Positions 8,717-18,736 of a DNA stretch of 64,000 bases are shown piece by piece; positions within the stretch are counted from its first letter, which is position 1, and each line of letters opens with the position of its first letter. Position numbers and translations under genes: made by a program. Under the pieces are notes generated by a model. The model was given only the letters and a program-made list of their open reading frames with translations, was not told where the DNA came from and made no database searches. This DNA comes from Helicobacter sp. Its GTDB lineage: Bacteria; Campylobacterota; Campylobacteria; Campylobacterales; Helicobacteraceae. The stretch is from the NCBI RefSeq assembly GCF_022770205.1, contig NZ_JALEIK010000038.1:1-64000 (forward strand), read 5' to 3'.

Positions 8717-10664
8717 TCTCTCTTTGCAAAATGTTTCTAAGCAATACGATTATAAAGCAATTTTACAAGACATTTCTTTGCACATTGAAGAGAAGGAGCG
8801 TGTAGCAATTGTTGGGCGCAATGGAGCTGGTAAATCTACATTGCTTAAGATTTTAAGTGGGGAGTTAGAAAGTGATGATGGAGTTAGAATCTTAGAGGGG
8901 GATTTGGAGCTAAAGCATTTAATCCAAAAGCCAGATTTTAAAGCAGGACAAACTACAAAAGAGGCAATTGTTGAAGCTTTAAGTGAGCAAAATTACGCAA
9001 AGGAAAGGTATTTTGAAATTGCAAACTTATTACAAAATGCGCCTAATGATAAAGCACTTTTAGCGGAATATGCGAAGCTTACAAGTTTTCTTGAGCATCA
9101 TAATGCTTGGGATATGGAATCTAAAATCAAGCAAATTTTAGAAACTTTTGCATTGGAATCTTTAGAGCATCAATGCGTGAATTTGTTAAGTGGAGGGGAG
9201 CAAAAGCGCGTAGCCTTAGCGTGTTTATTGCTCCATAAGCCAGACATTTTACTTTTAGATGAGCCAACAAACCATTTAGATGTTGAAATGGTAGAGTTTT
9301 TAGAAGAAATGCTATTATATGGGAATTTCACGCTAGTGTTTATTAGCCACGATAGATATTTTATTGACAGAGTTGCTACGCGTGTGGTGGAAGTAGAAGA
9401 AGGTAAGGTTAGAAGTTTTAAGGGGGGATATAGTGAGTATTTGCGCCAAAAGGAAGCTTTGCTTTTAAGCCTTGCTAAAAGCCACGAAACACTGCTAAAA
9501 CACTTAAAAGCAGAAGAAGAGTGGCTAGCGCGTGGAGTGCGTGCAAGGGTTAAGCGCAATGAAGGACGCAAGGAGCGCATTATGGAAATGAAAAAAATAG
9601 CAAAAACAAATCCTTCAATCATCCGTAAAATGACTTTAGAGTTAGAGAGGGAGCGTAAAAACTTTAATCAAGAAGAGGGCGTTAATCGTAAGAAAATGCT
9701 TTTCACGCTTAAAAATTTGAGAATGGAGCTAGGAGAGAGAGTGTTAATCCATAGCTTTAATGCTAGAATCTTACAGCGTGATAAAATTGCAATTGTTGGG
9801 CGCAATGGGGCTGGTAAATCTACATTGCTGAAAATTTTATTAGGAAAAATGCGCCAAAGTGGTGGAAGTGTAGAATGTGGTGAGGTGAAAATTGGTTATT
9901 TTGATCAACACAGAGAAATGCTTGATGATAGCAAGGATTTGCTAGAGACTTTTTGTCCTTTTGGTGGCGATCATATTGAAGTGCGTGGCAAGAGTATGCA
10001 CATTTTTGGCTACCTTAAAAACTTCCTGTTTCCTAAAGAATTTTTGGATAAGAAAATTGGTGCATTAAGCGGAGGAGAAAAGAATCGTGTTGCGCTAGCC
10101 TTGCTTTTTACCAAAGATTATGATTGCTTGATTTTAGATGAACCAACAAATGATTTAGACATTCCTACCATTAATATTTTAGAAGAGTATTTGCAGAGTT
10201 TTCAAGGGGCAATTCTTTTTGTAAGCCACGACCGCTATTTTGTGGATAAAATCGCAAAAAGTTTGTATGTGTTTAAGGGAAATGGTGAGATTATGGAATC
10301 GCATAGAAGCTTTAGTGAGTATTTAGAGATGCAAAAAGAGTTAAAGGAATATGCTTTAATAGAACAGGAGTGTAGGGAGCAAAGCAATAAAGCAGAGGAA
10401 AAACAGGATTCTGCTAAAGCATTCTTTAAAGAGGTAAAGAAAACAAAATTAAGCTACCACGAAAAACGCCTTTTAGAGATTCTACCCCAAGAGATTGAAG
10501 CTTTAGAAGCGGAGCTTAAAACCCTAGAAAGCTTGCTTTATAATGGAAGTTTAAGCACACAAGAATTACAAGAAAAATCAAAAGAATTTGAAGAAAAAAA
10601 GATGCTTTGTGAAACAAAGATTCTACAATATTTGGAGTTAGAAGAGAAGGAAGGTTTGTTGTAG
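8709..10664 (+). CDS. ABC-F family ATPase (Uup/EttA-like)
   Basis: A 651-residue soluble protein with two ABC ATPase cassettes and no membrane domain. Walker [10 protein letters not shown] occurs near residues 36 and 365. Signatures [12 protein letters not shown] and [12 protein letters not shown] and Walker B segments [12 protein letters not shown] and [12 protein letters not shown] are intact. A basic interdomain linker follows cassette one, and a C-terminal helical coiled-coil tail spans about 540-651, as in Uup. ABC-F proteins act on the ribosome (translation elongation, arrest relief or antibiotic protection); Uup also has DNA-linked phenotypes. The start overlaps lgt by 8 bases, so it is third in the operon. 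The exact subfamily cannot be settled by eye. Confidence 0.9.
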   Translation: MANLSLQNVSKQYDYKAILQDISLHIEEKERVAIVGRNGAGKSTLLKILSGELESDDGVRILEGDLELKHLIQKPDFKAGQTTKEAIVEALSEQNYAKERYFEIANLLQNAPNDKALLAEYAKLTSFLEHHNAWDMESKIKQILETFALESLEHQCVNLLSGGEQKRVALACLLLHKPDILLLDEPTNHLDVEMVEFLEEMLLYGNFTLVFISHDRYFIDRVATRVVEVEEGKVRSFKGGYSEYLRQKEALLLSLAKSHETLLKHLKAEEEWLARGVRARVKRNEGRKERIMEMKKIAKTNPSIIRKMTLELERERKNFNQEEGVNRKKMLFTLKNLRMELGERVLIHSFNARILQRDKIAIVGRNGAGKSTLLKILLGKMRQSGGSVECGEVKIGYFDQHREMLDDSKDLLETFCPFGGDHIEVRGKSMHIFGYLKNFLFPKEFLDKKIGALSGGEKNRVALALLFTKDYDCLILDEPTNDLDIPTINILEEYLQSFQGAILFVSHDRYFVDKIAKSLYVFKGNGEIMESHRSFSEYLEMQKELKEYALIEQECREQSNKAEEKQDSAKAFFKEVKKTKLSYHEKRLLEILPQEIEALEAELKTLESLLYNGSLSTQELQEKSKEFEEKKMLCETKILQYLELEEKEGLL

Positions 10665-10771
10665 AATTTTTACAAAATAAATAGCTAAGTTTATGTATTT
10701 AAGATTGTAAACTTGTAATTTTAAGGAAAAATCAAGGATGTGCAAGTTTATTATAGAATATAATATTGGTT

Positions 10772-10777
10772 TATAAT
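10772..10777 (+). promoter_or_regulatory. Candidate -10 box for helicase-nuclease gene
   Basis: TATAAT 19 bases before the GTG at 10797, in the 132-base gap after the ABC-F gene. Another TATAAT overlaps 10759-10764. Such doubled AT-rich elements are weak evidence on their own. Confidence 0.35.
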
Positions 10778-10796
10778 CTTGTAAGTTTATTTTGGG

Positions 10797-13469
10797 GTGT
10801 CTGTGGATAGCACAAAGTTTTTAATTTTGCTCAATGGCAAAGATAAAACAGAATCTATTACAAGTATAGAAAAGCGAAATGCTCTATGGCTTATCACATT
10901 TGCCAACGCACCAAAAACCTACCCTTATGGACACGACAAAGTCATCTTTCTTGCAAATCCGCAAAAGCACGAAAAGCCCGAGGAGCTTGGTATTTATAAT
11001 GCTGAATTTGCTCTTATTTTTGACAAATATTGCAAAATATTTTTTGACAATGGAAAAACAAAATTATTAGAAACAACAATGCTATTGCCAAATGTAAAAG
11101 GTAGCAATGCCAATGTATTTTTGTATTGCAAAGAGTTGGCTACTATCGTGGGGGTAAAAAATGAAGACAATGAGTCACTTCTATCAAAGGCATATAGCAA
11201 AATAGATATGCCAGTAAAAGAAAGTGTTTTGTGCAATTATTTATGCCCAAGCCAGCCACATAGGACTAATGAGATAAACTCTCCCATACTTTCACCATTT
11301 GGCTTGAATACCTCACAATTCCAAGCAATTTGCAATGCTTTAAAAGCTCAAGTAAGTATCATAGAAGGACCGCCCGGCACAGGCAAAACACAAAGCATAT
11401 TAAACATCATTGCAAATAGTATTTTTCTTGGAAAAAATGTAGCTGTGGTTTCTAATAATAATGCCGCTACGGATAATGTCTTTATGAAGCTAGAAAAATA
11501 TGGCTTATCACATCTGTGTGCAAAGCTTGGTAAAAAGGATAATATCAAGCAGTTTTTGCAAAACCAATCAAATGCCTACCCAGATTTTGCACAATCCATC
11601 ACACAAGAGAGAAAAGACACGCTTTCTCAAGCCATAAAAAAGCTTAACACACAAGCACAAGAGATTTTTGTTTTACAAAATGCTATCGCAAAGCAAAAAT
11701 CTCTACTTAGTGCATTAGAGCTAGAATTTCGCCATTTCACAACGCAAGAAAATTTACAGATAAATCCACATTTTTAACACTTTTGCAAAAGGATTCTGCT
11801 CTTTTATTAAAGGCAAAAATTGCTCTTAAAAACACTCCAAAAGGTTGGCGATATTTTTTGCTTATATGTAAGTTCTGTTTGATAGGGCGCATTGGAAATT
11901 TTGCTTTTTATAAGCTTCCTTTGCAAGAGATTATCCAGCATTTTGAATATGCTTATTATATGTAAAGCATCGCTGCTACTAGAGAAACACTCGCACACGA
12001 TATAAAACGCCTAGAAACATTGCGCAATGCACAAACGCTAGAACGCTTACAAGAGTATTCTTTAATCCTTTTGCGTGAATCTCTGCGGATTCGATATAGT
12101 AATCGCACACAAAGACCTATTTTTAGCGAAAAAGATCTTTTAGCTAATGCAGAGCAGTTTTGCGATGAATATCCCATAATTTTTAGCACCACACACGCTA
12201 TTAAAAATTGTTTTAGGAGAGACTTTCTCTTTGATTATTTGATTATCGATGAAGCCTCGCAGGTAGATTTAGTAACAGGTGTTTTAGCTCTAAGTGTGGC
12301 TAGAAATATTGTGATTGTAGGGGATGCAAAGCAGCTGCCAAATGTGATAGATTCTACAATCTCTAAACAAATCCAAGAGATTACTAAACGCCATACAATA
12401 CCGCCACACTATGATTACTCCAAGCATTCTTTTTTAAGCTCTATGTGCAATGTTTTGCCAAATGCTCCTAGAGTTTTGCTCAAAGAGCATTATCGCTGCC
12501 ACCCTAAAATCATCAATTTTTGCAATCAAAAGTTTTATGACAATGCACTTGTCGTTTTAAGTGAAGATAATGGAGAAGCAAATGTGCTAGAAGTGTATGT
12601 TAGTCCTGCTGGAAATCACGCAAGAGGGCATTATAATCAAAGAGAAATTGATATTATCGCCAATGAAATCCTGCCAAGCACCACCATAGAGCCACAAGAG
12701 ATAGGTATTATCACTCCCTATAATAAGCAAAAAGCACATTTGCAAAATGCAGTGGGTAAAGATTGAAGCAGACACTGTGCATAAATATCAAGGCAGGGAA
12801 AAAGACCTTATCATCATCGCCACTACCGATAATCAAAGCAATGATTTTATCGATGATAGTAAAATGCTAAATGTCGCCATTACACGAGCTAAAAAGCAGC
12901 TAAAGCTCATCGTATCCTATGAGGTGTGCCATAAGCAAAACACAAATATCAATGACTTTATCCGTTATATCACCTATCAAAGTGCCAAGCCCATAGAGAG
13001 CAAAGTTTATTCAATCTTTGATTTGCTCTATAAAGCAAATGCGCAAGCAAGGGCATTATATCTTAAGGGTAAAAAGCGCATATCACAATTTGATTCAGAA
13101 AATATTGCCTTTGCTTTTATCAAAGATATACTCCAGCAGGATTCTTATCGCAGCCTTGATGTTTTGCCGCATATACCCCTTGCTAAAGTTATTAAAATAG
13201 ATGAAACTCTAACGCAAGAAGAAAGGTTCTATGCGCAAAATCCACTTACACATTTTGACTTCATTATTTATCATATTATGGATAAAGCACCTTTGCTTGC
13301 CATTGAGATTGATGGCTATGCGTTTCATCATACGTGCAAACAGCTAAATCGCGATAAGCTTAAAGATAGCATTTGCAAAAAGCATAATTTCCCACTTTTG
13401 CGTCTTAGTACAACACAAAGCGGAGAAGATAAACGCGTAACTGATATGCTTCAAGCATTATTTTATTGA
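10797..13469 (+). pseudogene. Broken SF1 helicase with C-terminal nuclease-like domain
   Basis: Remains of a protein of about 890 residues. The first frame (10797-11777) holds Walker A GPPGTGKTQ at about 11367-11390. The middle frame (11783-12766) holds DEAD-like LIIDEASQVD and HYRCHP. The last frame (12747-13469) holds HKYQGREKDL and VAITRAKKQL, typical of UvrD/Dna2-like SF1 helicases, followed by a domain with FDFII and AIEIDGYAFH resembling a PD-(D/E)XK or DUF2726 nuclease. Three lesions break it. A T-tract at 11771-11775 is one base short, TAA at 11963-11965 interrupts the middle frame, and about two bases are missing near 12763-12766. Helicase-nuclease fusions of this type often serve phage defence; that role is inferred. 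A sequencing artefact cannot be excluded. Confidence 0.85.
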
Positions 13470-13604
13470 GTTGATAAAACCTAAAATGTATTTAATCATT
13501 GCGCAAATTATCTAAAATTTATGCTAGACAAGGCAATTATTATTTTAAAACTTTTTAAGCAATTCTTTGATTTATTTTAGAAATTTTAAATAAAAGGATT
13601 TGTT

Positions 13605-14147
13605 GTGCTAATAAAATTTAAAGACAAAGTACCAAAAGTGGCAAGCAATGTTTTTATTGCAGAGGGTGCTAAGGTGATTGGAGAAGTGGAGATTGGGGAG
13701 GATTCTAGTGTGTGGTTTAATTGTGTGCTTAGAGGTGATGTGAATGCGATAAAAATTGGCAAGCACACAAATATTCAAGATTTAACAACGCTGCATGTGT
13801 GGCATAAAACTTATGATGCACAAGGCAATGCACTAGATAATGGCTATGCTGTGGAGATTGGTGATGATGTAACGATTGGGCATAATTGTGTAATCCACGC
13901 CTGTGTTTTAAAGCATCGTATTTTGGTGGGTATGAATGCTGTAATAATGGACGGAGCAGTGATTGAAGAGGATAGCATTGTAGGGGCTGGAAGCGTGGTA
14001 ACAAAGGGTAAAAAATTCCCTCCACGCTCTTTAATTCTAGGCAATCCTGCAAAATTTGTAAGGGAGCTTAAAGATGAGGAAGTGGCACTCATTAAAGAGT
14101 CTGCGCAAAATTATGTGCGTTTTAAGAATGATTTTCTATGCTTTTAG
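13605..14147 (+). CDS. Gamma carbonic anhydrase family protein
   Basis: A 180-residue left-handed beta-helix protein of the gamma-class carbonic anhydrase (YrdA/PaaY) family. Hexapeptide repeats run through the protein, with the characteristic RGDVNAIKIG near 44 and NIQD near 57. The metal-binding histidines lie in TTLHVWH and in IGHNCVIHACVL, and NPAKFVREL closes the helix. It may hydrate carbon dioxide or act on a related substrate; many family members lack measured activity. The start is GTG at 13605, with TTG at 13603 out of frame and AAAAGGA upstream. It stands alone between the broken helicase gene and lctP. Confidence 0.88.
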   Translation: MLIKFKDKVPKVASNVFIAEGAKVIGEVEIGEDSSVWFNCVLRGDVNAIKIGKHTNIQDLTTLHVWHKTYDAQGNALDNGYAVEIGDDVTIGHNCVIHACVLKHRILVGMNAVIMDGAVIEEDSIVGAGSVVTKGKKFPPRSLILGNPAKFVRELKDEEVALIKESAQNYVRFKNDFLCF

Positions 14148-14229
14148 CTGTAACGATTCTATACATAGTTTTTCAAACAATTTATTTTTTCTTAACGCTC
14201 AATAATTTTTAATTTTTCCTACATTACAC

Positions 14230-14235
14230 TATAAA
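14230..14235 (+). promoter_or_regulatory. -10 box and RBS of the lactate operon
   Basis: TATAAA lies 22 bases before the lctP ATG. AGGAG at 14248-14252 is the ribosome binding site and decides in favour of ATG 14258 over the GTG at 14252. No obvious repeat operator is visible nearby. Confidence 0.45.
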
Positions 14236-14257
14236 TATATCTAAAATAGGAGTGATT

Positions 14258-15901
14258 ATGTGGCAACAAATTGTTGATCCTTTAAATAATATTTGGTTAA
14301 GTGCAGTTGTGGCGTTTTTGCCAATTTTAACATTTTTGCTAGGCTTATTAGTTTTTAAGCTAAAGGGCTATCAAGCAGGGTTTTTGACCGTGATTGTTGC
14401 AAGTGTAATTGCGCTGTTTGTTTATGGAATGCCTTTTTCATTGGTTGGAGCGAGTTTTGTGCAAGGGTTCGCACAAGGAATGTGGCCAATTGCGTGGATT
14501 ATCATCGCAGCGATATTCCTTTATAAGCTTTCTGTAAAATCTGGCTCTTTTGAAGTGATTAAGCAAAGTGTGATGTCTATCACGCCTGACCATAGGATTC
14601 AGGTGATTTTGATTGGATTTTGTTTTGGTTCATTTTTAGAAGGGGCGATTGGCTTTGGGGGACCTGTGGCAATCACTGCTGCATTGCTTGTAGGACTTGG
14701 ATTAAAGCCTCTTTATGCAGCAGGGCTTTGTTTGATTGCAAATACTGCCCCTGTTGCTTTTGGTGCAGTTGGGATTCCAATTATTGCTATGTCAAATCTT
14801 GTTGGTGTAGAACAATACGCTGTTTCTGCAATGGTTGGTAGAATGTTAGTTCCGCTTAGTTTGATTGTGCCATTTTTTATTGTGTTTTTAATGGATGGAT
14901 TTAAGGGTGTTAAGGAAACATTTCTCGCAATTTTAGTTGCAGCTGTGAGTTTTACAGCGACACAATTTTTAAGCTCTAACTTTTTAGGTGCAGAGTTGCC
15001 TGATATTGTTTCTGCGATTGTTTCTATTGTTTGTACCACTTTGTTTTTGAAGTTTTGGAAGCCTAGTAATATTTTTAGATTAGACGATGAAAAAGATTTC
15101 TCAAATCAACAAAAACTAGAATTTGGAAAGATTGTTAAGGCGTGGATGCCTTTTATTTTGTTGATTGTTTGTATTATTATTTGGACGCAGCCTTGGTTTA
15201 AAGCATTTTTTGCTAAAGGGGCGATTTTTGATTATACGCAAATTACGATTGCTTTTAACAATATTCAAGGCGGTATTGTAGATATGAATGGTAAGCCTGT
15301 CAGCTTGAGTTTGCCGATTAATTTTGTAGCATTGCAAGCAGGAACAGCAATTTTAGTGGCGGCTTTTTTAACCATTTGGGTGTTAAAAATCAAAGCAAGT
15401 GATGCTGCAGAATGTTTTTGGGATACGCTAAAGGAAATGGCGATTCCTTGCATTACCATTGGTTTAGTTGTTGCCTTTGCTTTCATTGCAAAAAATTCTG
15501 CGATGAGTGCGACTTTAGGATTTGCCTTTGCGCAAACTGGCAATGCTTTTGCATTCTTTAGTCCTGTAATTGGCTGGATTGGTGTTTTCTTAACAGGAAG
15601 TGATACGAGTTCAAATTTATTATTTGGTCCGTTGCAACAAGTAACTGCTAGAGAATTAGGAATTGGGGAAGCATTATTCTTAGCGGCAAATTCAGTAGGT
15701 GGTGTTGTTGGTAAGATGATTTCCCCACAATCCATTGCTATTGCGTGTGCAGCTGTTGGATTAGTGGGCAGGGAGTCAGATTTATTTAAATTCACTTTAA
15801 AATATTCTGTGGGCTTTATTATTTTAATTGGGATTTGGACATTTATCATTGCGACAATGCTTGGAAATATCATTCCTGAGATTGTCCTTTTAGCAAAATA
15901 A
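14258..15901 (+). CDS. lctP: L-lactate permease
   Basis: A 547-residue inner-membrane lactate:proton symporter of the LctP family. It has about 12-14 hydrophobic spans and the family motifs GFCFGSFLEGAIGFGGPVA-like segment near residue 125, ANTAPVAFGAVGIP near 165, and the C-terminal GSDTSSNLLFGPLQ and GGVVGKMISPQSIAIA. It imports lactate for the dehydrogenase complex encoded directly behind it (10-base gap to lutA). The ATG at 14258 is chosen on AGGAG spacing. In H. pylori and C. jejuni the same transporter sits next to the same three lut genes. Confidence 0.96.
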   Translation: MWQQIVDPLNNIWLSAVVAFLPILTFLLGLLVFKLKGYQAGFLTVIVASVIALFVYGMPFSLVGASFVQGFAQGMWPIAWIIIAAIFLYKLSVKSGSFEVIKQSVMSITPDHRIQVILIGFCFGSFLEGAIGFGGPVAITAALLVGLGLKPLYAAGLCLIANTAPVAFGAVGIPIIAMSNLVGVEQYAVSAMVGRMLVPLSLIVPFFIVFLMDGFKGVKETFLAILVAAVSFTATQFLSSNFLGAELPDIVSAIVSIVCTTLFLKFWKPSNIFRLDDEKDFSNQQKLEFGKIVKAWMPFILLIVCIIIWTQPWFKAFFAKGAIFDYTQITIAFNNIQGGIVDMNGKPVSLSLPINFVALQAGTAILVAAFLTIWVLKIKASDAAECFWDTLKEMAIPCITIGLVVAFAFIAKNSAMSATLGFAFAQTGNAFAFFSPVIGWIGVFLTGSDTSSNLLFGPLQQVTARELGIGEALFLAANSVGGVVGKMISPQSIAIACAAVGLVGRESDLFKFTLKYSVGFIILIGIWTFIIATMLGNIIPEIVLLAK

Positions 15902-15911
15902 GGAATCGTAA

Positions 15912-16649
15912 ATGAAAAAAGTGTATTTTTATGCCACCTGCTTAGGCAGTGCAGCAATGCAAGAGATGGTGGTTAATGCCATTAAGCTTTTGCGCAAAGA
16001 AGGCGTGGAAGTGATTTTTAAAAAAAATCAAACCTGTTGCGGACAGCCTGCGTTTAATTCTGGGTATTTTAAGGAAAGCAAGGAGGTTGCGCTTTATAAT
16101 ATCCAGCAATTTAAAGAGGGTTATCCCATTGTTGTGCCAAGTGGTTCTTGTGCAGGAATGATGAGCCACGATTATTTAGAGCTTTTTAAAGAAGATAAGG
16201 AATTTGATAAGGTGCGCTCTTTTAGCTCTCAAGTGATAGAGCTTAGTCAATATTTAGATGAGGTGTTAAAAGTGGATTATGAGGATAGGGGGGAGAGTGT
16301 TAAGGTAACTTGGCATTCTAATTGCCACGCATTAAGGGTGCAAAAAAGCATTGAAGCTAGTAAGAATCTCATTAAAAGACTAAAAAATGTTGAGCTTGTG
16401 CCATTAGAGTTTGAAGAGGAATGTTGCGGGTTTGGTGGGACATTTTCTATTAAAGAGCCTGAGATTTCAAATGCTATGGCAATGCAAAAAATAAAAGATA
16501 TTCAAAATAGCGGTGCGCAATATGTGATTAGTGGCGATGGAGGCTGTCTTTTAAACATTAAAGGCACAATGGAACGCATAGGCTCGGAGGTTAAAGGAGT
16601 GCATTTGTATGACTTTTTATTAAAAAGGATAGAAGGGGTGCGTTTATGA
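15912..16649 (+). CDS. lutA: Lactate utilization protein LutA (Fe-S, CCG domains)
   Basis: A 245-residue soluble protein with two cysteine-rich CCG domains, first of three subunits of the LutABC (LldEFG) L-lactate dehydrogenase complex. The first domain has CCGQPAFNSG near residue 38 and a serine-cysteine pair near 77. The second has HSNCHALR near 137, EECCGFGGTFS near 174 and GDGGCLLN near 207. These bind an unusual iron-sulfur cluster in related heterodisulfide reductase subunits. It lies 10 bases after lctP and overlaps lutB by four bases, so one polycistronic message is expected. Confidence 0.94.
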   Translation: MKKVYFYATCLGSAAMQEMVVNAIKLLRKEGVEVIFKKNQTCCGQPAFNSGYFKESKEVALYNIQQFKEGYPIVVPSGSCAGMMSHDYLELFKEDKEFDKVRSFSSQVIELSQYLDEVLKVDYEDRGESVKVTWHSNCHALRVQKSIEASKNLIKRLKNVELVPLEFEEECCGFGGTFSIKEPEISNAMAMQKIKDIQNSGAQYVISGDGGCLLNIKGTMERIGSEVKGVHLYDFLLKRIEGVRL

Positions 16650-18082
16650 GTGAAAAGATTCCACACGAACAAATTGTAAATACCAAGCTTAATGATAGAC
16701 AAATGCGTGAGAATCTAAATATTGCAATGCACACTTTGCAGAAAAATCGTTTAAAAGTCATTGAAGATAAATTTCAAGATTGGCAGGGCTTACGCTCAAA
16801 GGCAGAACAGGCTAAAAACAATGCGTTAATGCGTTTAGAAGAACGCCTTTTAGAATTTGAAGCAAATGCTACAAAAAATGGAATCCAAGTGCATTGGGCG
16901 TCTAGCAGTAATGATGCTTGTGAGATTATTTATACCCTTATGCAGGAAAAAAACATTACAAAAATCCTTAAGGGCAAGTCTATGGCAAGTGAGGAGATTG
17001 GGTTAAACCATTACCTTGAAGCTAAAGGGATTAGTGCGATTGAAACGGATTTGGGTGAGTTAATTTTACAGCTTAATGGAGAGACACCTGTGCATATTGT
17101 TGTGCCTGCAATCCATCGCAATCGTTATGAGATTGGAAAAATTTTTGAAGACAAGCTTAATGCTCCTTTGGAAACTGAGCCAGAACAGCTAAATGCCATT
17201 GCAAGAAAACACTTAAGGAGTGAGTTTGAAGGTTTGCAAATGGGATTAAGCGGAGTGAATTTTGCAATGTCTAAGGAAGGGGCGTTTTGGTTAATTGAAA
17301 ATGAAGGCAATGGTAGAATGTGTACCACTGCGCCTGATATTCACATTGCGCTATGTGGAATTGAAAAAGTGATGGAAAGCTTTGAGGATGCAGCAACAAT
17401 GGTGCATTTGCTCACACCATCAGCGACAGGGCAATTTATCCCAACTTATAATAACATCATCACAGGACCGCGTAAAAATGGCGATTTAGACGGACCAAAA
17501 GAAGTGCATATTGTGCTATTTGATCATCACAGAAGTGATATGTTAGCGCATCAAGATTATTATGAAGCATTGCGCTGTATTCGCTGTGGGGCTTGTATGA
17601 ACTTTTGCCCGGTGTATGATAAGATTGGTGGACACACTTACCAGACAATTTACCCCGGACCCATTGGAGAAGTGATTAGCCCTAATCTCTTTGGCATTGA
17701 TGCAACGGGGGATATTTTAAGTTTTTGTTCGCTTTGTGGGCGATGCTCTGAAGTGTGTCCTGTTAAGATTCCTTTAGCAGATTTGATTAGAAAGTTGCGT
17801 TCTAATAAGGTTGGACAAGGGGAGAATCCTCCACTTGGCGCAAGTGCATTAGAATATGACAAAGCAGAATCTAGTGCAATGCGGAATTTTGTAAGGCTTG
17901 CCACAAATGGCGCAATTTGGCGTTTTTCGCTTTCAAAAGCGCATTATTTTAATGGAATCTTACATAAATTTAAAGATTCTTTGCCAGTGGTTAAAAAATG
18001 GAGTGCATTTAAGGAGCTTCCACAAATTAAACTTGATTTATACCAAGAGATTCAAAAAATGGATGGGGTGATTTATGAGTAG
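16646..18082 (+). CDS. lutB: Lactate utilization protein LutB (4Fe-4S ferredoxin type)
   Basis: A 478-residue subunit of the LutABC complex. The N-terminal 300 residues form the LUD (DUF162) domain, with KSMASEEIGLN near 112 and the SGVNFAMSKEGAFWL region near 200. A ferredoxin domain follows with two clusters: CIRCGACMNFCPVYD near 307 and CSLCGRCSEVCPV near 357. A C-terminal tail (about 385-478) matches the LutB extension. The protein passes electrons from lactate oxidation to the respiratory chain. Overlaps of four bases with lutA and eight with lutC fix the order. Length is normal. Confidence 0.95.
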   Translation: MSEKIPHEQIVNTKLNDRQMRENLNIAMHTLQKNRLKVIEDKFQDWQGLRSKAEQAKNNALMRLEERLLEFEANATKNGIQVHWASSSNDACEIIYTLMQEKNITKILKGKSMASEEIGLNHYLEAKGISAIETDLGELILQLNGETPVHIVVPAIHRNRYEIGKIFEDKLNAPLETEPEQLNAIARKHLRSEFEGLQMGLSGVNFAMSKEGAFWLIENEGNGRMCTTAPDIHIALCGIEKVMESFEDAATMVHLLTPSATGQFIPTYNNIITGPRKNGDLDGPKEVHIVLFDHHRSDMLAHQDYYEALRCIRCGACMNFCPVYDKIGGHTYQTIYPGPIGEVISPNLFGIDATGDILSFCSLCGRCSEVCPVKIPLADLIRKLRSNKVGQGENPPLGASALEYDKAESSAMRNFVRLATNGAIWRFSLSKAHYFNGILHKFKDSLPVVKKWSAFKELPQIKLDLYQEIQKMDGVIYE

Positions 18083-18731
18083 AATCCAAGAAATTTCACA
18101 GCGCAGCAAAGGGCAGATTTTAGAACGCTTAAAAAGGGCACATAAAGATTCTAGCTTTATTGATAAACCAAGCGTTGATCCAGTAGAACACATCCAAAGA
18201 AGTGAGGATAGGCTAGAGGAGCTTAAGCGCAAAATGACAGATAATAAATACATTGTAGAAGAATGCGCTAAAGAAGAGTTAGAGGATAAAATCAACTCCA
18301 TTGTCGCAAACTACGGCTATACAAAAATGATTTACGGAGAGAGCTTAGGGCTTGATATTGATAAAATTAAGGCGCAAGAAAAAGTATGCTTTAATAAAGA
18401 AATTGAGGAATTGCGCAAAGAAGTATTCCATAGTGAATTTTCTATTGTGCGTGCAAGGGTTGGGGTTAGCTCACACGGAGTTGCATTAGTGCATTCTAGT
18501 AGCACACAGCCTAGAATGCTCTCTCTTGCACCAACGCTCTGCATTATGCTTTTAGAAAAAAAGAATATTGTAGGAAGTTTAGCGCAAGCATTAAATCTTA
18601 TTAAAAGTGAAAATCCTGTGCTGCCAAGTAATCTTTTGTTTATCGCTGGACCTTCACGCACGGCAGATATTGAACTCATAGCGGTTTTTGGCGTGCACGG
18701 ATCACAAAAGGTGCATATTGTTTTGTATTAA
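18075..18731 (+). CDS. lutC: Lactate utilization protein LutC (LUD domain)
   Basis: A 218-residue LUD-domain protein, third subunit of the LutABC lactate dehydrogenase complex. The N-terminal 80 residues are charged and helical. The LUD fold follows, with FSIVRARVGVSSHGVALVHSS-type strands near 118-140 and the conserved C-terminal FIAGPSRTADIEL near 190, which ends in GVHGSQKVHIVL. It starts eight bases inside lutB. It converges tail-to-tail with the U32 peptidase gene with only five bases between, and no terminator hairpin is visible there. Confidence 0.93.
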   Translation: MSRIQEISQRSKGQILERLKRAHKDSSFIDKPSVDPVEHIQRSEDRLEELKRKMTDNKYIVEECAKEELEDKINSIVANYGYTKMIYGESLGLDIDKIKAQEKVCFNKEIEELRKEVFHSEFSIVRARVGVSSHGVALVHSSSTQPRMLSLAPTLCIMLLEKKNIVGSLAQALNLIKSENPVLPSNLLFIAGPSRTADIELIAVFGVHGSQKVHIVLY

Positions 18732-18736
18732 AGCAA

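Noticed and set aside
8709-10664. ABC-F gene as an antibiotic resistance determinant
   Set aside because: Its layout with a C-terminal coiled tail and conserved housekeeping position beside lgt fits Uup/EttA-like factors better; no resistance-specific feature is visible.
15265-15957. 230-codon minus-strand frame opposite lctP
   Set aside because: It mirrors the repetitive hydrophobic codons of lctP, has no ribosome site, and matches no family; a shadow frame.
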